From a virus, in the IMG/VR virus record IMGVR_UViG_3300005935_000184, positions 1 to 21,016 of that record: 21,016 nucleotides of DNA. One strand, written 5' to 3'. Below, piece after piece: positions 8,070-15,235 of this stretch. Made by a program: the position numbers and the translations under genes. Within the stretch, counting starts at the first letter, position 1. Each line of letters starts with the position of its first letter. The notes beneath the pieces are model-generated. The model was not told the origin of the DNA. It was given only the letters and a program-made list of their open reading frames with translations, and did no database searches.

Positions 8070-8077
8070 TATTTATA
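8070..8077 (-). promoter_or_regulatory. Late-promoter-like box for the ankyrin gene
   Basis: TATTTATA on the + strand reads TATAAATA leftward, the T4 late consensus, 21 bases before the ATG at 8048. It is one half of a 16-bp perfect palindrome with the box for the opposite gene. Confidence 0.6.
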
Positions 8078-8085
8078 TATAAATA
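8078..8085 (+). promoter_or_regulatory. Late-promoter-like box for the CCA-enzyme gene
   Basis: TATAAATA rightward, 19 bases before the ATG at 8105, immediately abutting the leftward box. T4 late promoters use this sequence with phage sigma gp55. Such an 8-mer is expected several times by chance in DNA this AT-rich, so the position and symmetry carry the argument. Confidence 0.6.
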
Positions 8086-8104
8086 AAATTATAATAGTTT
8101 TGCA

Positions 8105-9700
8105 ATGAAATTATACAAATATACCGACTTTTTCAATGAATCACTTAGGGATAAGATGATACCTAAATCAGATGAAGAAATCAGAGAAAAAATTAAAAAA
8201 ATATTTAACACAGATAAAGATGTAATATCTATAAAATTACATAATCCACATGGTTATAAATTGGTTGGTATGAATTCTGGTATAGAAGAAGAAAATTATA
8301 GGGTTAATTACCATAAATTAACAGGTGATATTGTTGTGATTTATAATTATTTAATGGATTATTTAGATAAATCTCCAGGTGATCCAATTGGGTATATTGG
8401 TGAATTTTTAATAGATGATAAACCACTTACATATAAAAAACGAGAAAAAGTAAGGAATTTTGAAAATTTTAGCTTATCTTTACCTATTGAAATTAATAAT
8501 AACAATATGGAGAACATAAACGAAAGAATAAATGCTAAAATGGATATCCCACAAGATATCATGGATTTCCAAAAATTGTTTACCGCAAAAGGTCATAGAC
8601 TATACATTGTCGGTGGTGCTGTAAGAGATTTTCTTATGAATAAAAAACCACATGATTTTGATATGGCTACTGATACTACACCTCAAAGAGTAATGGATAT
8701 TCTTAAAGATTATAGGACAGATTTACAAGGTGTACATTTTGGCGTTGTTAGGGTATTTACAGAAGCTGAACCAGAAGGATACGAAATTGCATCTTATAGA
8801 AAAGATATTGCTAAAGGTAGAGATAACAAAGGTAATAATCAGAAAGTTGAAATTGGATCTCATATTACAATCAAAGATGATGTAAAAAGAAGGGATTTAA
8901 CTATGAACGCTTTATTCTATGATATTAGGACAGGTCAAATTGTTGATGTTGTTGGTGGAATAAAAGATATTAATGATAAAATTGTAAGAGCTGTTGGAAA
9001 CCCAAGAACAAGGTTTGATGAAGATAGACTTAGAATTCTTAGAGCAATTAGATTTGCTGCTGTTACTCATAGTAAACTTGAAAGAAAAACTGCAACCGCA
9101 ATCAAGAACGATAGTAGATTGTTTAATATATCTGATGTTGATGATGTATCAAGGGAAAGGATTTTTCTTGAATTTAAAAAGGTTAAAGAAAAAGCAAGAA
9201 AGAATGATGATCCTATGATGATCAAAAACTTCGTTGATATGTTAATACAATATGATATAATGGAACAAATCTTTCCTGTTATCACAAAAGATAAATCAAT
9301 TAAACCTACAACATATTTAACTGTAGCTATTGCTCAAGTATTGAGGGAAAATGATGTTACACCTGAATTTAAAAGAATTCTTATTGATGCTAAAATACCA
9401 ACAGATTTTGTAGAAATTATATCAATTCTTGTTGAATTATATAGAAACGGTGTTGCACCAGAAAATGCTTATGAAACATGGAAAACTATACGAAATAAAG
9501 GTCTTAGATTGGATATCTTACAAGAGTGGATAGATGTTATGGGTATAACTAATAAGTCTGTTCTTGCTATGTTAAAATATGTACCAACTACATCCAGTAA
9601 GGATATAATGGACGCAGGTTTCACAGGTGCAGGTATCGGTAATGAAATCAGAAAAAGGGAAGCCGAAAAATTCAATAAATTAGTAACAGAAACTAATTAA
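8105..9700 (+). CDS. cca: CCA-adding enzyme / tRNA nucleotidyltransferase with tagged N-terminal extension
   Basis: The enzyme core starts near residue 150 of 531. It has IVGGAVRDFLM (168-178), the metal-binding DFD (D184, D186) in KPHDFDMATDT, YRKD, RRDLTMNAL (262-270), and DEDRLRILRAIRFA (305-318). These are the class II CCA-enzyme/poly(A) polymerase motifs; CCA enzymes rebuild the 3' CCA end of tRNAs. The C-terminal helical part binds the tRNA body and ends at 9700. The first ~135 residues are foreign to the family. They start MKLYKYTDFFNE|SLRDKMIPKSDEEI, the tag shared with two other proteins here, and are followed by a ~100-residue domain I do not know. An internal ATG at 8507 could give the plain enzyme, but no Shine-Dalgarno precedes it. 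Codon use looks more AT-biased in the extension than in the core. CCA versus poly(A) addition cannot be separated by eye. Confidence 0.88.
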   Translation: MKLYKYTDFFNESLRDKMIPKSDEEIREKIKKIFNTDKDVISIKLHNPHGYKLVGMNSGIEEENYRVNYHKLTGDIVVIYNYLMDYLDKSPGDPIGYIGEFLIDDKPLTYKKREKVRNFENFSLSLPIEINNNNMENINERINAKMDIPQDIMDFQKLFTAKGHRLYIVGGAVRDFLMNKKPHDFDMATDTTPQRVMDILKDYRTDLQGVHFGVVRVFTEAEPEGYEIASYRKDIAKGRDNKGNNQKVEIGSHITIKDDVKRRDLTMNALFYDIRTGQIVDVVGGIKDINDKIVRAVGNPRTRFDEDRLRILRAIRFAAVTHSKLERKTATAIKNDSRLFNISDVDDVSRERIFLEFKKVKEKARKNDDPMMIKNFVDMLIQYDIMEQIFPVITKDKSIKPTTYLTVAIAQVLRENDVTPEFKRILIDAKIPTDFVEIISILVELYRNGVAPENAYETWKTIRNKGLRLDILQEWIDVMGITNKSVLAMLKYVPTTSSKDIMDAGFTGAGIGNEIRKREAEKFNKLVTETN

Positions 9701-9771
9701 ATTAAAGGACAAAATTCAAAAGACCACATATATTAGATATATAAAAATATAATATAAAAAAAGATTAAAGA

Positions 9772-10647
9772 ATGGTATTATCTTCAAAAGAATTTAAAAG
9801 ATTAACTAAATTAAAATCCCAAGAACCAATCAAATACTCAGATGGTTATTTTCAAGGTTGGAATGAAAAGAAAGGTGGTGAAAGACAAGATTTAATTTTT
9901 GCCGTTTGGGATGTGTTTAAAAAATTTTATAAAGATTATCTCCAAGATGTAGAAGGTAGAAAAAGATTAATTAATATACCAGGTGATACCAATGAATATT
10001 CAAAACTAAATTTCTTATCATCTAATAGCAAAACATTTGCTATAATGGTCAATTATTTAAATGAAAAAATAGTTGATATGGCAAAACATGATGAATTAAT
10101 CCAACCAATTCAACGACAATTCCAATTTGATAAAGATAAAATAAATTGGAAATCAGAAATGTATTTTTTCATAGAAGTGTTCAATAAGTATTATGAAGAA
10201 ATTATTGCACCGAATGACAATGGTGTTTTTGATAAATTAATTCATGCATTAGAAAATATGGGTGAAAGAGGACACGACTCAGAAGAAAAAATGATGGAAT
10301 TCCTCAAAAATACATACCCACTTGCTATTAATTGGGAAATTGGTGCAGATGGTAAAACTGATGACATTGTTAAAGGAATAGATATTAGTTTTAGTTTAAA
10401 AGGAGAAATTTATACAATACAACAAAAAAGTTGTAGTTCTGTTAATTTATCAGATGATGGGAATGTATATTTTGTAAATGGTGTTGGTGGTATTAAATTA
10501 TACGATACAACATATTATGGGTTTAGAACTAATGAAGATGAATTATTTCTTTTCGAGAATGATAAATCAATTAAAATTGGTGAACATGAAGGTAGAAAAT
10601 TTTACATTATACCTTATAAATTATTAGAACACCAAATAAAATTATAA
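9772..10647 (+). CDS. Hypothetical protein, possible PD-(D/E)XK nuclease fold
   Basis: This 291-residue protein has no close family known to me. Its middle holds a pattern that fits a PD-(D/E)XK core: a helix with acidic residues (E171/E172 in DSEEKMMEFL), a strand with D204 in KGIDISFSL, and after a short turn the strand IYTIQQKS, giving Q217-x-K219 in place of (E/Q)xK. The next segment, after Cys-Ser-Ser, is beta-rich. The N-terminal ~150 residues are mostly helical. It is followed 8 bases later by thymidine kinase, so they are probably co-transcribed. Restriction-like, repair or structural roles remain possible. The 71-base gap upstream is TATA-rich (TATATAAAAATATAATATAAAA) and probably carries the promoter. 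No Shine-Dalgarno was seen. Confidence 0.65.
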   Translation: MVLSSKEFKRLTKLKSQEPIKYSDGYFQGWNEKKGGERQDLIFAVWDVFKKFYKDYLQDVEGRKRLINIPGDTNEYSKLNFLSSNSKTFAIMVNYLNEKIVDMAKHDELIQPIQRQFQFDKDKINWKSEMYFFIEVFNKYYEEIIAPNDNGVFDKLIHALENMGERGHDSEEKMMEFLKNTYPLAINWEIGADGKTDDIVKGIDISFSLKGEIYTIQQKSCSSVNLSDDGNVYFVNGVGGIKLYDTTYYGFRTNEDELFLFENDKSIKIGEHEGRKFYIIPYKLLEHQIKL

Positions 10648-10655
10648 TATTATGA

Positions 10656-11249
10656 ATGGCTAAATTATTTTTCAGGTACGGAACAATGGGATCAGGTAAA
10701 TCTCTTGATTTATTAAAAGTAGCATATAACTACGAAGAAAATGGAATGGGTGTCTTAATATTGACATCAAAAATAGATGACAGATACGGAAGTGATATAG
10801 TCAAATCAAGAACAGGTATAAGTAAAGACGCAATTGGAATAAGTAAAGAAGAAAATATATATGAAATTGTAGATTATAAAAGAACCATAATGGATAATAA
10901 AGTCAACTGTGTCTTAGTTGATGAAGTACAATTTTTCTCAAAACAACACATCCACCAATTAGTTAAGATAGTTGATATACTGGATATTCCAGTTATTTGT
11001 TATGGACTTCGTTCAGATTTCAGGTTAGAACCATTTGAAGCATCCAAACATTTAATGTCAATTGCTGATGAACTTGAAGAACTGAAAACAATATGTTCTG
11101 AATGTGGAAAAAAGAAAGCTACTGTAAATGCAAGGTTTGATGAAGAAGGTAAAATAGTAACCAAAGGTGATAAGATAGAAATTGGTGGGAATGATAAATA
11201 TAGACCATTGTGTAGAAAGTGTTTTACAAAATTGAAAAATAAATCATGA
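10656..11249 (+). CDS. tdk: Thymidine kinase
   Basis: The 197-residue protein is a type II thymidine kinase, which phosphorylates thymidine to dTMP. It has the P-loop GTMGSGKS (9-16), DEVQFF (89-94, with the catalytic Glu90), YGLRSDF (117-123), and a zinc site made of CSEC (C147, C150) and CRKC (C186, C189). The substrate-binding lasso is between these, around GGNDKYRP. All key residues are present and the length is normal. The stop overlaps the next ATG (ATGA), so translation is coupled. Salvage of thymidine supports phage DNA synthesis. Confidence 0.93.
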   Translation: MAKLFFRYGTMGSGKSLDLLKVAYNYEENGMGVLILTSKIDDRYGSDIVKSRTGISKDAIGISKEENIYEIVDYKRTIMDNKVNCVLVDEVQFFSKQHIHQLVKIVDILDIPVICYGLRSDFRLEPFEASKHLMSIADELEELKTICSECGKKKATVNARFDEEGKIVTKGDKIEIGGNDKYRPLCRKCFTKLKNKS

Positions 11250-11686
11250 AAAAATCATACAATGTATTATTTGTATTTATCTTAATAATAGTTTTTATGT
11301 TAGGAATTTTAACAAAAAGTTTATTTGATAAAAATAATTATTCTGATAATTCTATTAATGAAACAAAGGAATTAATGGAACAATATTCTAACTTACCTCA
11401 TACTATTGATTCATTAGAAAAAATATCTATTTATTGTGTCGATACAGCAAATATCGAATTGTTACATTATGTATTGGAATACAATGGTGTTGATGATTCT
11501 CAATTACCTGATTATTATATTACAAATTTTGGGGATACAATCGAATATAACAAGACAAACTTCAATTATTATGTTGCTATGTACTTAGTAGCAGAAAGTC
11601 TACTAGCAACAAGGAAAAACATTATAAACGGGTTACTATTGAATAACAAGTTGGTAGAACAAGATCAAAAATTTATCGAACAATAA
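11246..11686 (+). CDS. Small membrane-anchored protein
   Basis: The 146-residue protein has one N-terminal hydrophobic segment (residues ~6-23, VLFVFILIIVFMLGIL) after a short basic start. It is probably anchored in the inner membrane with the rest, mostly helical and acidic, outside. The first ATG overlaps the thymidine kinase stop by ATGA. No known family was recognised. It could belong to lysis or to membrane-based superinfection control, but nothing in the sequence decides this. Confidence 0.7.
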   Translation: MKKSYNVLFVFILIIVFMLGILTKSLFDKNNYSDNSINETKELMEQYSNLPHTIDSLEKISIYCVDTANIELLHYVLEYNGVDDSQLPDYYITNFGDTIEYNKTNFNYYVAMYLVAESLLATRKNIINGLLLNNKLVEQDQKFIEQ

Positions 11687-11716
11687 AAACCCCACACCAA
11701 AAGATGCAGGGTTTTC
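11686..11716. terminator. Bidirectional terminator between converging units
   Basis: AAAACCC (11686-11692) pairs with GGGTTTT (11709-11715). On the leftward strand the stem ends in GGGGTTTTTATTG, a good terminator for the long leftward cluster. On the rightward strand the T-run is short. A TCAA tandem repeat (11715-11730) follows. Confidence 0.65.
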
Positions 11717-11738
11717 AATCAATCAATCAACTTAACTA

Positions 11739-12251
11739 TTAAACTTTATTCCTATATGTTCCTAAATCTTTTATAAATCTTTTATATTTTTTATAAAATT
11801 CAATTTCATCAACCAAATTACTTTCAGTAATAGAATTGTATATTGCATTAGACCTTTTTTGGTTATCATCATATTGATTAAGAATACCATCAATATGTTC
11901 TAACCCAAAATTTTCTATTTTAATTGTATTGGGATCTGGTTGTGCTCTTGAATCCGATCTACTTACTATTTTATTTACAAAATCATTACTATTTAACCAT
12001 ATATTATACACTAATGGGAATCTTTTAGCTAATAGATATTCCTTTCTTATAGATAAGAAAAGAAGAGTAATAACTCCCATCAATGGAACAAGTATTAAAA
12101 TCCACATAAGCCAAGGAAACATATTAATACATATTGCAATTGTTATTGCTTCAACCAACCATGCGAAAGCAAACCACCAAGCATAATTTATTTCCCTTTT
12201 AACCTTATCAAATTTGTTTTTGATGTGTTTATAAATAGTTACTTCATTCAT
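11739..12251 (-). CDS. Two-helix membrane protein
   Basis: The 170-residue protein has a charged start, then two close hydrophobic helices (~24-42 and ~46-67) joined by a very short turn. Both ends are probably cytoplasmic, with a ~100-residue helical charged C-terminal region. The start is one base from the stop of the upstream gene (12253-12645), also a membrane protein, so the two are likely a unit. A small two-helix hairpin with a cytoplasmic tail is seen in several membrane-signalling families (SLATT among them), but no family signature is clear. Role unknown. Confidence 0.65.
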   Translation of the reverse strand: MNEVTIYKHIKNKFDKVKREINYAWWFAFAWLVEAITIAICINMFPWLMWILILVPLMGVITLLFLSIRKEYLLAKRFPLVYNIWLNSNDFVNKIVSRSDSRAQPDPNTIKIENFGLEHIDGILNQYDDNQKRSNAIYNSITESNLVDEIEFYKKYKRFIKDLGTYRNKV

Positions 12252-12252
12252 A

Positions 12253-12645
12253 TTATTTCGATTTTAAAGATTTGAATTCCGTATAATTATTGAATTCCCA
12301 ATCAGTTTCAAGAAGATTCAATATACTTTTATTGGAATTGATTTCACCTTGAAGTAAATCCATAAGAATACTATCTTGTTCAATTTTTAATTCAAAGATA
12401 GCTTTCCTTTTTTCATTAGGAACACCAGATGTTTCAATGATTAAATGTTTCAAAGATTCAACTTCCATTTCAAGTTCATAAACCCTCTTACGAGTATTTA
12501 GTTCGTTTGTGTGGGTATAAATAATATCATCTGCGTTTTGAGCAGTTAATACATTATTAAATTTTAGTGAAATGATAATTACTAAAAGTAATGCAAAAAC
12601 TAAAATTAAATCGGTTGTTCTTCTGTTGTATTGGTTAATGTCCAT
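12253..12645 (-). CDS. Single-pass membrane protein with coiled coil
   Basis: This 130-residue protein has an N-terminal membrane helix (residues ~11-28, LILVFALLLVIIISLKF) after a polar, arginine-containing start. A heptad-like charged helix from ~45 to 110 follows (ELNTRKRVYELEMEVESLKH and on). It is one base from the start of the next membrane gene. The topology (N-in, helix, periplasmic coiled coil) resembles inner-membrane spanin or holin-accessory partners, but length and sequence do not decide it. Confidence 0.65.
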   Translation of the reverse strand: MDINQYNRRTTDLILVFALLLVIIISLKFNNVLTAQNADDIIYTHTNELNTRKRVYELEMEVESLKHLIIETSGVPNEKRKAIFELKIEQDSILMDLLQGEINSNKSILNLLETDWEFNNYTEFKSLKSK

Positions 12646-12705
12646 AATTTTTAATTTTTAATGAAAATTTTTCGTTTATATCTTGGTGGTGTAAATATAT
12701 TTTCT

Positions 12706-12915
12706 TTAACATACATCATTGGTATTATCCCGTATCTCTTTCCCTGATATGAAATTATAATTTTTATACCAAGATCCATCTATATCAGTACCTAATAGAT
12801 TATCCATTTCAGGAATAAAAGATGTGCGACCATCTAAATTTCTCCACCCATGACCATAATCCTTTCTGAATTCTTCAAGAGTCTTAAAACGATATTTATA
12901 ATCTTTTTTTATCAC
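12706..12915 (-). CDS. Small conserved-looking phage protein
   Basis: The 69-residue protein begins MIKKDYKYRFKTLEEFRKDYG and contains FIPEMDNLLGTDIDG. From memory this pattern (YRFKT..EF...YG..WR..FV.EMD.LLG) recurs in small proteins of large phages. It has several conserved-looking Trp, Tyr and Gly residues, which supports a real, folded product. No function is known to me. A short AT-rich gap separates it from the next upstream gene at 12940. Confidence 0.6.
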   Translation of the reverse strand: MIKKDYKYRFKTLEEFRKDYGHGWRNLDGRTSFIPEMDNLLGTDIDGSWYKNYNFISGKEIRDNTNDVC

Positions 12916-12939
12916 AGATACAAATATAAGAATAAAAAC

Positions 12940-13716
12940 TTAATAATCCAAATAAATAGAGAATCTATTATTATTTAGTCGAAGATATTTATATATTCTT
13001 CTAATACTTCCTTCAAAGTGGTGGTGTTTTGATTTGAAATCAAGGCTTTTTACATGTTGAGTATAAATTGAATTGTTGTTCTTAATTATTATCCTTCCTT
13101 GATATTCTATGACTTTCTGTATAGAGTTTATTATTGCACTTACATACTTATCTTCATCAAATACAGCATATACAGAAGTTTCTTTTAATTTGGTTAACAT
13201 AAAGTTTATTGGTTCATAAATATTATCTATATGACTACACTTGACTTTATTTTCACCGTATGGAATATAAACTAAAGGTAATCCATTAATTTTAGCTTCA
13301 TGTATTCTTCTTAATGATTCAGCAATTAATGTACAATAATTTATTTCGGTATCATAATTATTACCTGCTCCTTGTCTGTCAAAACTATTGTGTTCAGTTC
13401 CATATACATCATAAAGAACAGATTGTAATATCGGTGTTTTAATATCGGGTAATTTTTTTCTTTCCCAATGATTAACCAATAATATTTTATCAACATTGTT
13501 TAATCTACAATAAGATAATGATAAATTTTGTGTTCTTTCATTAAATGAAGAATCAATAATGTAATCAACTTTATTTTTGACATGAGTTATATCTTTCGAT
13601 ATATTAATACGAAATTTCCCATATCTTTTATAATCATTGTATAACGATTGAGCAATAAAATTATCCCCGATAATAACCAAACTTTTTGTGGCATGGTCAA
13701 CAACACTTTTGTTCAT
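12940..13716 (-). CDS. Rossmann-like protein, possible SDR/epimerase relative
   Basis: The 258-residue protein begins with SLVIIGDNFIAQSLYNDYKRYG, resembling a dinucleotide-binding first strand and helix, though the classical GxxGxxG is replaced by GDNFIAQ. The segment DYIIDSSFNERTQNLSLSYC, followed by KILLVNHWERK, looks like the next strands. Then come a Tyr (YDVYG) and a catalytic-like region up to PLVYIPYG, similar in layout to NAD-dependent sugar epimerases/reductases. The C-terminal part is basic, ending in IRRIYKYLRL. The upstream HD gene ends 5 bases away, so the two are co-transcribed. Assignment is by layout only; activity and substrate are unknown. Confidence 0.5.
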   Translation of the reverse strand: MNKSVVDHATKSLVIIGDNFIAQSLYNDYKRYGKFRINISKDITHVKNKVDYIIDSSFNERTQNLSLSYCRLNNVDKILLVNHWERKKLPDIKTPILQSVLYDVYGTEHNSFDRQGAGNNYDTEINYCTLIAESLRRIHEAKINGLPLVYIPYGENKVKCSHIDNIYEPINFMLTKLKETSVYAVFDEDKYVSAIINSIQKVIEYQGRIIIKNNNSIYTQHVKSLDFKSKHHHFEGSIRRIYKYLRLNNNRFSIYLDY

Positions 13717-13721
13717 AGTTT

Positions 13722-14342
13722 TTAGTTAAAAATAGTTTTGAGATATTCTAATTTTTTAGAATACTTTTTCTTCTCTTTCTTGTGTAATTTCTGTGCGTAC
13801 TTGGTATAAAAACTTACATTATTTATAAAATTGGTTTGATCCTCTAACGCTTGTTTTATTGTAATTCCACGTTCCATTGACAATCCATTGATAGCATAAA
13901 GAAACCAATCAACATCAAATGCCTGAATCATATCACAATCCATTAATATTTTTTGAATATCATTTTCTGGTTCTTTTGTTTTAGGAAATTCAGTATAGGT
14001 TATTAATTCTTGAATACTGATAAAATGAATACCATCAAATGACATCTTATTCAATTCATAAAATTTAATAAATTCTTGAACTGCGATTTGAATATTTTCA
14101 TTATCTTTTAATTTCCCACCACTATGATTAAAGTCGTGAAATAATGCAGCAACTCCTAATACAATTAAATCATGTTCGGGTAATTTATATCCTTTAGCAA
14201 TTTCCATACAAGAATCAAACACCTTTACTAAGTGTCTTGTATTATGATAAGGTAGATTAACTGATTCGTTGTGTTCAATAATATAAGAAAACGCTTTCTC
14301 TAATAGTGGATGACGTTTAATTTTCTTTAAATAATGTGACAT
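13722..14342 (-). CDS. HD-domain phosphohydrolase, PDEase-like
   Basis: The 206-residue protein has YHNTRH (32-37), ALFHDFNHSGG (66-76) and a later DCD (135-137). These are the metal ligands of the HD fold: H in YHNxxH, HD, H in NH, and the C-terminal Asp. The spacing and the wording YHN..RH......AAL.HD..H closely follow the cyclic-nucleotide phosphodiesterase (PDEase_I) subset rather than generic HD nucleotidases. All putative ligands are present. The substrate is unknown; cyclic or linear nucleotides are the family's usual choice. It overlaps the upstream zinc-ribbon gene by 26 bases and lies 5 bases before the Rossmann-like gene, so it is firmly in the leftward series. Confidence 0.8.
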   Translation of the reverse strand: MSHYLKKIKRHPLLEKAFSYIIEHNESVNLPYHNTRHLVKVFDSCMEIAKGYKLPEHDLIVLGVAALFHDFNHSGGKLKDNENIQIAVQEFIKFYELNKMSFDGIHFISIQELITYTEFPKTKEPENDIQKILMDCDMIQAFDVDWFLYAINGLSMERGITIKQALEDQTNFINNVSFYTKYAQKLHKKEKKKYSKKLEYLKTIFN

Positions 14343-14700
14343 TCTTTTTTATATTCTTTTTTAATGATTTAATCTTTTGACTTCTTCTTATCGTTATATC
14401 ATTTTTATATTCTTCTTCGATGTTTCTTAATAGTGTCGGTAGTAAATTCCCACCATTACCGTTACTAGATATCCAATATTTAAAATTAGCTTTTCTGTAA
14501 CAATTTTTAATTTCTTCTAATGATGAATGATCCCAACAATATTGACAAGTTGCAAAATAACTCGAATAAGAATCAGAATTTACACTTTTTTCTTTACAAT
14601 GTTTCCAAGGTAATCCACATTTTTCACAATAAGAATAACGTAAATTTATTAATCTAAAGAAAAATACAACAAGTTTAAATCTTTTAATTTTATTAATCAT
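14317..14700 (-). CDS. Zinc-ribbon-like small phage protein
   Basis: This 127-residue protein has YCEKCGLPWKHC (C25, C28, C35) and ATCQYCWDHSSLEEI (C52, C55). From memory this pair of knuckles (CxKCG.PW..C, then ATC.YCW..S.LEE) recurs in phage hypothetical proteins. The Cys pairs probably hold one zinc. The first ~20 residues are hydrophobic and basic. The rest is Lys-rich. It overlaps its neighbours by 8 bases upstream and 26 bases downstream, so translation is coupled. Confidence 0.7.
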   Translation of the reverse strand: MINKIKRFKLVVFFFRLINLRYSYCEKCGLPWKHCKEKSVNSDSYSSYFATCQYCWDHSSLEEIKNCYRKANFKYWISSNGNGGNLLPTLLRNIEEEYKNDITIRRSQKIKSLKKNIKKNVTLFKEN

Positions 14701-14875
14701 TTTGTATTTTTTCTTTTATTCTCTGTATTTTTTCTGATCTGAAATATCCATCTAATTTATCTATTGTGTTAATATAATTTTTCTTCCTAATATGTAATCT
14801 TTTTGTTTCAGCTTTTAACATTTCATCTACCGTATCTATACTTTCACTACATTTTTCGATAAATATTTTTATCAT
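14693..14875 (-). CDS. C-terminal piece of a gene interrupted by an in-frame stop
   Basis: The first ATG in this frame gives 60 residues, mostly charged helix. However, the frame is open further up to base 15016 (47 more residues) and that part reads like protein: AGFQDGERNGKFFFQTNDG, then KCIRRASFLSKKVNDADYLR. No usual start codon is in it. Directly before it is the TAA (15017-15019) that ends the 41-residue gene, in the same frame. So the original gene may be 14693-15142, broken by one stop, read through at TAA, or started at an unusual codon. The stop overlaps the next ATG by 8 bases. Confidence 0.5.
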   Translation of the reverse strand: MIKIFIEKCSESIDTVDEMLKAETKRLHIRKKNYINTIDKLDGYFRSEKIQRIKEKIQND

Positions 14876-15016
14876 TTCTTCTTCTTTTCGTCTTAGATAA
14901 TCAGCATCATTAACTTTTTTTGATAAGAAAGATGCTCGTCTTATACATTTACCATCATTGGTTTGAAAAAAGAATTTCCCGTTCCGCTCACCATCTTGAA
15001 ACCCTGCTCTAAAAAA

Positions 15017-15142
15017 TTATCTAGTTATAGTAATTGGGTGTTTAGTACCTGAACCTACTGTGATAGATACACGGTAAGAAGGTGGCATGTCTTTAAATGT
15101 AGTAGCATCAGAACTTTTTTCTATTATTTTAATTCCTTTCAT
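15017..15142 (-). CDS. 41-residue small protein, probable N-terminal piece of the interrupted gene
   Basis: ATG at 15140-15142 to TAA at 15017-15019. The protein starts MKGIKIIEKSSDATTFKDM and continues to SITVGSGTKHPITITR, with a beta-like pattern. It follows the 26-residue ORF by three bases, and the stop is in frame with a long coding-like extension downstream (to 14693). It may be a small protein in its own right or the first third of a ~149-residue protein. Confidence 0.5.
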   Translation of the reverse strand: MKGIKIIEKSSDATTFKDMPPSYRVSITVGSGTKHPITITR

Positions 15143-15145
15143 TTG

Positions 15146-15226
15146 TTATACTTTTCTTTTAGGGAAATTGAAAGTCGCATCATATAACTTTGGTTTTCTT
15201 CCTGTAATTTTATTGAAATAAAACAT
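15146..15226 (-). CDS. Possible 26-residue microprotein
   Basis: ATG at 15224-15226 to TAA at 15146-15148 encodes MFYFNKITGRKPKLYDATFN and six more residues, basic. It fills the gap between genes that otherwise abut: 9 bases after the previous stop and 3 bases before the next ATG. It is supported only by tight packing and an amino-acid mix that looks like real protein. Confidence 0.35.
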   Translation of the reverse strand: MFYFNKITGRKPKLYDATFNFPKRKV

Positions 15227-15235
15227 TGGGTTTAT

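Noticed and set aside
15017-15019. Alternative genetic code (TAA recoding)
   Set aside because: TAA ends many other genes here at sensible positions, often inside terminators, so genome-wide recoding is unlikely; a local event is left open.
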